Source: an uncultured Bacillota bacterium (GTDB lineage: Bacteria > Bacillota > Clostridia > Peptostreptococcales > Anaerovoracaceae). Taken from it: DNA of 42,583 nucleotides. Shown here in pieces: positions 38,990-42,583 of this stretch. The position numbers and the translations under genes were made by a program. Below the pieces are notes generated by a model that did not search any database, was not told the origin of the DNA, and saw nothing but the letters and a program-made list of their open reading frames with translations. Position 1 is the stretch's first letter, and each line of letters opens with the position of its first letter. The stretch covers positions 1-42,583 of the forward strand of contig CASESB010000058.1 of the NCBI GenBank assembly GCA_949290475.1, written 5' to 3'.

Positions 38990-40759
38990 CTATTCTTCTG
39001 TAAGCTCTCCACTTACGACGTCACCCATGAAAACTGTAGCAAGAACCTTTATACCGTCTATCTTAAGCGGGTCAAGGTTAACAATATCCTGATCTATCAC
39101 TATGAAATCACCGAATTTACCTTCAGCAAGAGATCCTATACTGTCTTCAGACCTCATTTGATATGCACCGTTTATAGTATAAGCCTCGATCATCTGTTTA
39201 ACGGTAGCTCTTTCATCAGGATTGAGAAGCCATGTCGGATCATCCATATCTGTAATATCTTCAACGCCGTAATAATCAGCATTGTTAAGGTTTCTCGTTA
39301 CTCCTGCCTCTATGGCCCAGAATGGATTATTTATAGGTGATACAGGATAATCTCCAGATGCAGTAACTGTTATCCCTGCATCAAACAGAGATTTAAGTGG
39401 GTATTCATTCCACGCTCTCTCTTCGCCTAAAACAAGCTCATCAACGGTATCGTACCAATCAGGCTCTTTGAGATGCCAAAATGCCTGAACAGCACCGATG
39501 ATATTAAGCTCACTCATTCTCTGAATATCATTATCATCTACAACCTGAAGATGGGTTATAGTATTTCTGTAATCCTTATTTCCATTTGCCTCTTGCGCTG
39601 CTTCTATCGAATTAACGGTCATTTCAGTAGCAGCATCACCAATGGAATGAACATGCACATCATACCCTTTTTCCATGAGTTTTATCATGGCGTCCTTCAT
39701 GTCATTTTCATCCCAAAGCGGAGTGGAAACATAATTAGATCCATGGCCTGCAGCTTCTGTATACGGCTCTTTCAAATAGCCTGTAACACCTTCAATTACA
39801 CCATCAGCAAAGAATTTAGCTGTTTCTACTCTTATATTCTCCGCTCCTTCAGCATCTGCTTTTAATTGATCAAGATCCTCAATACTCTTTTCCCAATCAT
39901 CAGGATTCATACGCCCAGAAAGGTTTGCATGCATCGTAAATGCACCTTCTTCTTCCAAAGCGAGGAACTGATCGAAATCAACAGAATGTCCAGCTGACCA
40001 GAATGCCGTATATCCCCAGTCGTGCATCTTTTTTATAAATTGAGTCAGCGCTTCCTTCTGCTGCTCCGCAGTAAACTCCTGCTCTACAGTAATTAGTGAG
40101 CCTGCGTCAGTAAGAAGGCCTGTAGGATTCCCATCCGCATCTTTGTGTATATTCCCCGTAGGATGCGTTGTGCTCTCATCTATGCCACAAAGCTCTAAGG
40201 CCGCCGAATTCAGCCAATCCGAATGACCATCATTTGATGTCAATATCATCGGAACATCTGGACAAATGTCATCAAGCCATTCTTTAGTAGGCGGATCTCC
40301 GTTTTCATCCACCATGCCCATGTTAAATCCACTTCCCCAGTAAATTTCAAGATCAGGATTTTCTTCCACAAACTCTTCAATCGCAGCTATGGTATCTTCC
40401 TTATTAAAAGTGCTGTACAAATCAATATTATACAGCTCTGTAAACAAAGCTCCCGGTGGATGTACATGAGAGTCTATCAGCCCAGGCAAGACTGTTTTAC
40501 CATTAAGATCGACGACTTTTGTATTATCGTCGATAAATCCTTCTACGTCCTCATCAGACCCAACAGCTTCTATGATGCCGTCAGCATTGATAACCATTGC
40601 AGAAGCCGGTTCTGTATCCCAGTTATCCCCCTCAAGAGTATATATTACTCCATTTGTAACTGCGACTTTTTCAGGTTCACTGCCCCCGCATGCCGCAAAA
40701 GTAGCGACAATCAACGCCAACATCAAAGCAATAGCTACAGTTTTTTTCACTTTTCTCAT
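38990..40759 (-). CDS. Secreted lipoprotein amidohydrolase (YtcJ-like)
   Basis: This 589-residue protein is an amidohydrolase-superfamily enzyme of the YtcJ type. A lipoprotein signal peptide ends ATFAACGG with Cys24, so it is on the outer face of the membrane. Metal ligands appear as DSHVHP, ...VHVHSIGD and THLQV, with a late GDYPVSP. The C-terminal beta segment DFIVIDQDIVNLD is family-typical. Substrate is unknown; relatives act on N-acyl amino acids or formamides. The gene is AT-richer and uses different codons from its neighbours, which suggests later acquisition. GGAGGGAAAGGAG precedes the ATG. Confidence 0.88.
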   Translation of the reverse strand: MRKVKKTVAIALMLALIVATFAACGGSEPEKVAVTNGVIYTLEGDNWDTEPASAMVINADGIIEAVGSDEDVEGFIDDNTKVVDLNGKTVLPGLIDSHVHPPGALFTELYNIDLYSTFNKEDTIAAIEEFVEENPDLEIYWGSGFNMGMVDENGDPPTKEWLDDICPDVPMILTSNDGHSDWLNSAALELCGIDESTTHPTGNIHKDADGNPTGLLTDAGSLITVEQEFTAEQQKEALTQFIKKMHDWGYTAFWSAGHSVDFDQFLALEEEGAFTMHANLSGRMNPDDWEKSIEDLDQLKADAEGAENIRVETAKFFADGVIEGVTGYLKEPYTEAAGHGSNYVSTPLWDENDMKDAMIKLMEKGYDVHVHSIGDAATEMTVNSIEAAQEANGNKDYRNTITHLQVVDDNDIQRMSELNIIGAVQAFWHLKEPDWYDTVDELVLGEERAWNEYPLKSLFDAGITVTASGDYPVSPINNPFWAIEAGVTRNLNNADYYGVEDITDMDDPTWLLNPDERATVKQMIEAYTINGAYQMRSEDSIGSLAEGKFGDFIVIDQDIVNLDPLKIDGIKVLATVFMGDVVSGELTEE

Positions 40760-40802
40760 CTCCTTTCCCTCCGTAATTTAAAAACATTCTCTCCTGATTA
40801 AC

Positions 40803-40831
40803 ATAATAATATATTATTAGTTTATTGTCAA
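40803..40831 (-). promoter_or_regulatory. Promoter of the amidohydrolase gene
   Basis: TTGACA (40826-40831), 17 bp and TATTAT (40803-40808) on the minus strand. Confidence 0.8.
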
Positions 40832-40879
40832 TATTCTGTTTTTCAGATAATTCTTACATTTATTGGATTCAAAACAAAA

Positions 40880-40928
40880 CAGAACTTGAAAGACAAGTCC
40901 TGCCGTTTTACAATGATTATTTGATTAC
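40880..40928 (+). repeat. Imperfect direct repeat, left copy, beside dispersed repeat copy 2
   Basis: ACTTGAAAGACAAGTCCTGC and the following CGTTTTACAA match 41138-41184 with a few changes. It looks like a decayed copy of the hairpin that follows ktrA. Confidence 0.65.
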
Positions 40929-40948
40929 AAACCCGGATCTTTTTGTTT

Positions 40949-41126
40949 CTTTGCAGTTATTTTGTTTTTTGGGCTTGAATGACTGCATAAAGCAATGGGG
41001 TTGAATGATTTTGCATGATGTGAAACGCTTTGCAGAGGGCCTGGACAGGTTCATACGTGGCTTTAAACCTGCAAACGCACAAAATTTTGCAGTCATGCGT
41101 AAGCTTTTTAAAAAACAACTGCAAAA
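40949..41126 (-). repeat. Dispersed intergenic repeat, copy 2
   Basis: Inverted copy of 24-201. The terminal hairpin-capable pairs TTTGCAGT/ACTGCAAA and TGCAGTTATTTTG/TGACTGCA are kept. It lies between the ktrA terminator (41135-41163) and the amidohydrolase promoter. Direct repeats of about 47 bp flank it. Confidence 0.75.
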
Positions 41127-41134
41127 CAACAGTT

Positions 41135-41163
41135 CGGCAGGGCTTGAAAGACAAGCCCTGCCG
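41135..41163 (-). terminator. Hairpin after ktrA
   Basis: CGGCAGGGCTTG and CAAGCCCTGCCG form a perfect 12-bp stem with a 5-nt loop, about 22 bp past the ktrA stop. The following T tract on the minus strand is weak (AACTGTTGTTTT). Confidence 0.7.
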
Positions 41164-41184
41164 CTTTACAAATAATATTACAAG
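41138..41184 (+). repeat. Imperfect direct repeat, right copy
   Basis: The segment from GGGCTTGAAAGACAAGCCCT to CGCTTTACAAATAATATTAC matches 40880-40928. The pair brackets dispersed repeat copy 2. Confidence 0.65.
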
Positions 41185-41185
41185 C

Positions 41186-41866
41186 TTAGTCGTCCTCGAT
41201 CCATTCGGTAAGCTCCTTGATATTGTCCTTGTCGCCTATGACGAAGATGATATCGCCTTCCTTGAACTCGTACTGCGGATCAACTTCAGGATACACGACG
41301 CCGTCGCTCTCTATAGCTATGACGTTCACGCCGAATCTGCCCTTCAGATCCACATCGGCAACGGTTTCCTCCTCCATCTCATACGAGATGTTCAGCTTCG
41401 ATATGCTTACCCTGTCGCTCAGCTGCGCAAAGTTCGGAAGATTGGCCGATTCCAGTCTGTTTGCCAGCCTGGCAGCCATGTCATGCTCAGGATATACTAT
41501 CTGAGCTCCCAGCTTTTCAAGGATCTCGCCGTGCTCGCTGCTGGTAGCTCTTGCGATCACCTTCGGCACGCCCATGCTGACAAGATTAAGCGTCGTCAGT
41601 ATGGAGCTGTCCATCTGCTCTCCTATGCATACGATGGCCACATCGCAGTTCTGTATGCCCGTTTCGAGCAGAGACGGCTTGTCGAGATTCTTTATCACCA
41701 GCGCATTTTCGGTAAACTCTCTTACCTCGCGCACCTTTTCCTCGTTTTTATCGAGTATCAGCATGTCGGCATCCATAGCCGCCAGCTCATTGGCCAGCGC
41801 AGAACCGAATCTGCCCAGCCCTACGATACCGTATGATGTTTTTCCCCTTCTGTATCTGTCAAACAT
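41186..41866 (-). CDS. ktrA: Potassium uptake regulatory subunit KtrA/TrkA
   Basis: This 226-residue cytoplasmic RCK protein gates the KtrB potassium channel-like pore. The Rossmann RCK_N domain has YGIVGLGRFGSALANELA, then LILDKNEEKV and PKVIARATSSEHGEILEKLGA (in two parts). The RCK_C domain (about 145-226) ends GDIIFVIGDKDNIKEL. It normally binds ATP/ADP and cyclic di-AMP in Firmicutes. It follows ktrB by 27 bp, with GGGAGGAAAT before the ATG. Confidence 0.95.
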   Translation of the reverse strand: MFDRYRRGKTSYGIVGLGRFGSALANELAAMDADMLILDKNEEKVREVREFTENALVIKNLDKPSLLETGIQNCDVAIVCIGEQMDSSILTTLNLVSMGVPKVIARATSSEHGEILEKLGAQIVYPEHDMAARLANRLESANLPNFAQLSDRVSISKLNISYEMEEETVADVDLKGRFGVNVIAIESDGVVYPEVDPQYEFKEGDIIFVIGDKDNIKELTEWIEDD

Positions 41867-41893
41867 ATTTCCTCCCGATCATCATGTTTTCTA

Positions 41894-42583
41894 TTATCCT
41901 ATCGAAATATTTCCTTCCGGATAGCGCGTCCTGTCGCCCTTTGTAAAGTACCACAGCGAGGCTATCGTAAGCGGCCCCAGTCGTCCTATATACATAACCA
42001 CGATCGACAGCAGCTTTGCACCGACGCCCAGATCCGGCGTTATACCCGTGGAAAGTCCCACCGTACCGAAGGCGCTCGTCACCTCGAACATGGCGTCTAT
42101 GACCGGAACGTCGGGCTCCATTATTATCATCAGATATGTTCCCGTAAATATTACGCCTATGGCTATCAGCGTTATGACCGCCGCCTTATGGAAGGCATTG
42201 GCCGGCACCGAATAATGGAACGCTTCCTCCATCTTGTTGGTAGCCGATGACTTGATTCCCTGCAGCAGTATGAACAGGGTGCTGGTCTTGATACCTCCGC
42301 CCGTCGATCCCGGCGAGGCTCCTATGAACATCAGCACTATTATCACCAGCAGCGTGGCGCTGGAAAATCCGCCCAGCGGGTATGTCGAAAATCCTGCCGT
42401 TCTGGCTGAAACGCTGTGAAAAAACGCGCCGAGCCAGCTTATGTCCTCGGTGAGTCTTATCAGCAGTGTGCCTATGACTATCAGCGCCAGACTGACCGAC
42501 AGCACCGCTTTCGTATGCATCGAAAATTTCTTCCATCTGCAGCGCTTTGCCAGCATCTCTCTTATCACCAGGAATCCTATACC
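41894..42583 (-). CDS. ktrB: Potassium transporter KtrB/TrkH family, C-terminal part
   Basis: The frame is open to the window edge, so at least 229 C-terminal residues are visible and the N-terminus is missing. P-loop-like filter segments RTAGFSTYPLGG and SAFGTVGLSTG and the gate-loop region GASPGSTGGGIKTST are typical of Ktr/Trk pores. The C-terminus ends with IGRLGPLTIASLWYF. It pairs with ktrA just downstream. A GTG at 42568 is not taken as the start because the reading frame continues upstream. Confidence 0.93.
   Translation of the reverse strand, partial: GIGFLVIREMLAKRCRWKKFSMHTKAVLSVSLALIVIGTLLIRLTEDISWLGAFFHSVSARTAGFSTYPLGGFSSATLLVIIVLMFIGASPGSTGGGIKTSTLFILLQGIKSSATNKMEEAFHYSVPANAFHKAAVITLIAIGVIFTGTYLMIIMEPDVPVIDAMFEVTSAFGTVGLSTGITPDLGVGAKLLSIVVMYIGRLGPLTIASLWYFTKGDRTRYPEGNISIG

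Noticed and set aside
40917-41129. 70-codon minus-strand frame in repeat copy 2
   Set aside because: Resembles the frame in copy 1 only in part and shifts frame along the repeat; no ribosome-binding site.
1-42583. CRISPR array or defence island
   Set aside because: No regularly spaced direct repeats with spacers and no Cas-like or restriction-like proteins were seen.

Overview
The window reads as about 42.6 kb of chromosome from an anaerobic, Gram-positive, Clostridia-type bacterium of roughly 50% GC. The evidence is DivIVA and SepF together, a YlxM-Ffh pair, RqcH, two type I signal peptidases, KtrAB-type potassium uptake, lipoprotein signal peptides, and a tungsten/molybdenum aldehyde:ferredoxin oxidoreductase with ferredoxins. 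The genus cannot be fixed from the sequence. Almost every gene lies on the minus strand, so the left-to-right order below is mostly the reverse of transcription.

Layout. 1-5.3 kb: a dispersed repeat at the edge, tsf, rpsB with its own promoter and leader, a lone LytTR regulator, rpoZ-gmk, and an amino acid permease. 5.5-9.4 kb: yicC diverging from rqcH, an alpha/beta hydrolase convergent with rqcH (one hairpin overlaps both stop codons), and a 45-residue Cys4-type small protein. 9.4-18.1 kb: a long housekeeping array transcribed leftward. It runs ylxM-ffh-rpsP-khpA-rimM-trmD, then an HlyD-like protein, a PLP homeostasis protein, sepF, divIVA, lspA, rluD and a flavin reductase-like protein. 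18.2-20.1 kb: a membrane protein, a ferredoxin-domain protein, and a 50-residue membrane microprotein preceded by a perfect 16-bp inverted repeat.

20.1-30.3 kb is a tungsten/molybdenum island. It has a tungstate-type ABC transporter (tupA-tupB-tupC), a four-cluster ferredoxin, an aldehyde:ferredoxin oxidoreductase, and cofactor genes moaD, a thiF/moeB-like E1, mobB, moeA, and a second moeA fused to a periplasmic-binding-like domain. Metal uptake, cofactor assembly and the metalloenzyme sit together. Two long structured leaders, one before tupA and one before the ferredoxin-AOR genes, each carry a good promoter and an intrinsic terminator. They look like metal- or cofactor-sensing attenuators (Moco/Tuco class is the leading guess). 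Each also holds a possible micro-ORF: a Cys-rich 31-residue peptide before tupA, and a 20-residue peptide starting at AUU inside the aor-leader terminator.

30.3-37.4 kb: a carboxyltransferase (OadA/PycB-like), a second hydrolase, tRNA-Ala, a PNPOx-fold protein, tmRNA, smpB, two signal peptidases (one lacking its catalytic lysine) and an RluA-family synthase. tRNA-Ala and tmRNA end in nearly identical 60-bp segments in opposite orientation, and between them is a cluster of TTGTTAA heptamers. 37.5-42.6 kb: an MltG-like fragment with fructose-bisphosphate aldolase, an AT-richer lipoprotein amidohydrolase, the second copy of the dispersed repeat, ktrA, and the C-terminal part of ktrB/trkH running off the right edge.

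The strongest candidates for something undescribed are the two W/Mo leaders with their micro-ORFs, the ~180-bp dispersed repeat, and the mirrored tRNA/tmRNA terminators.
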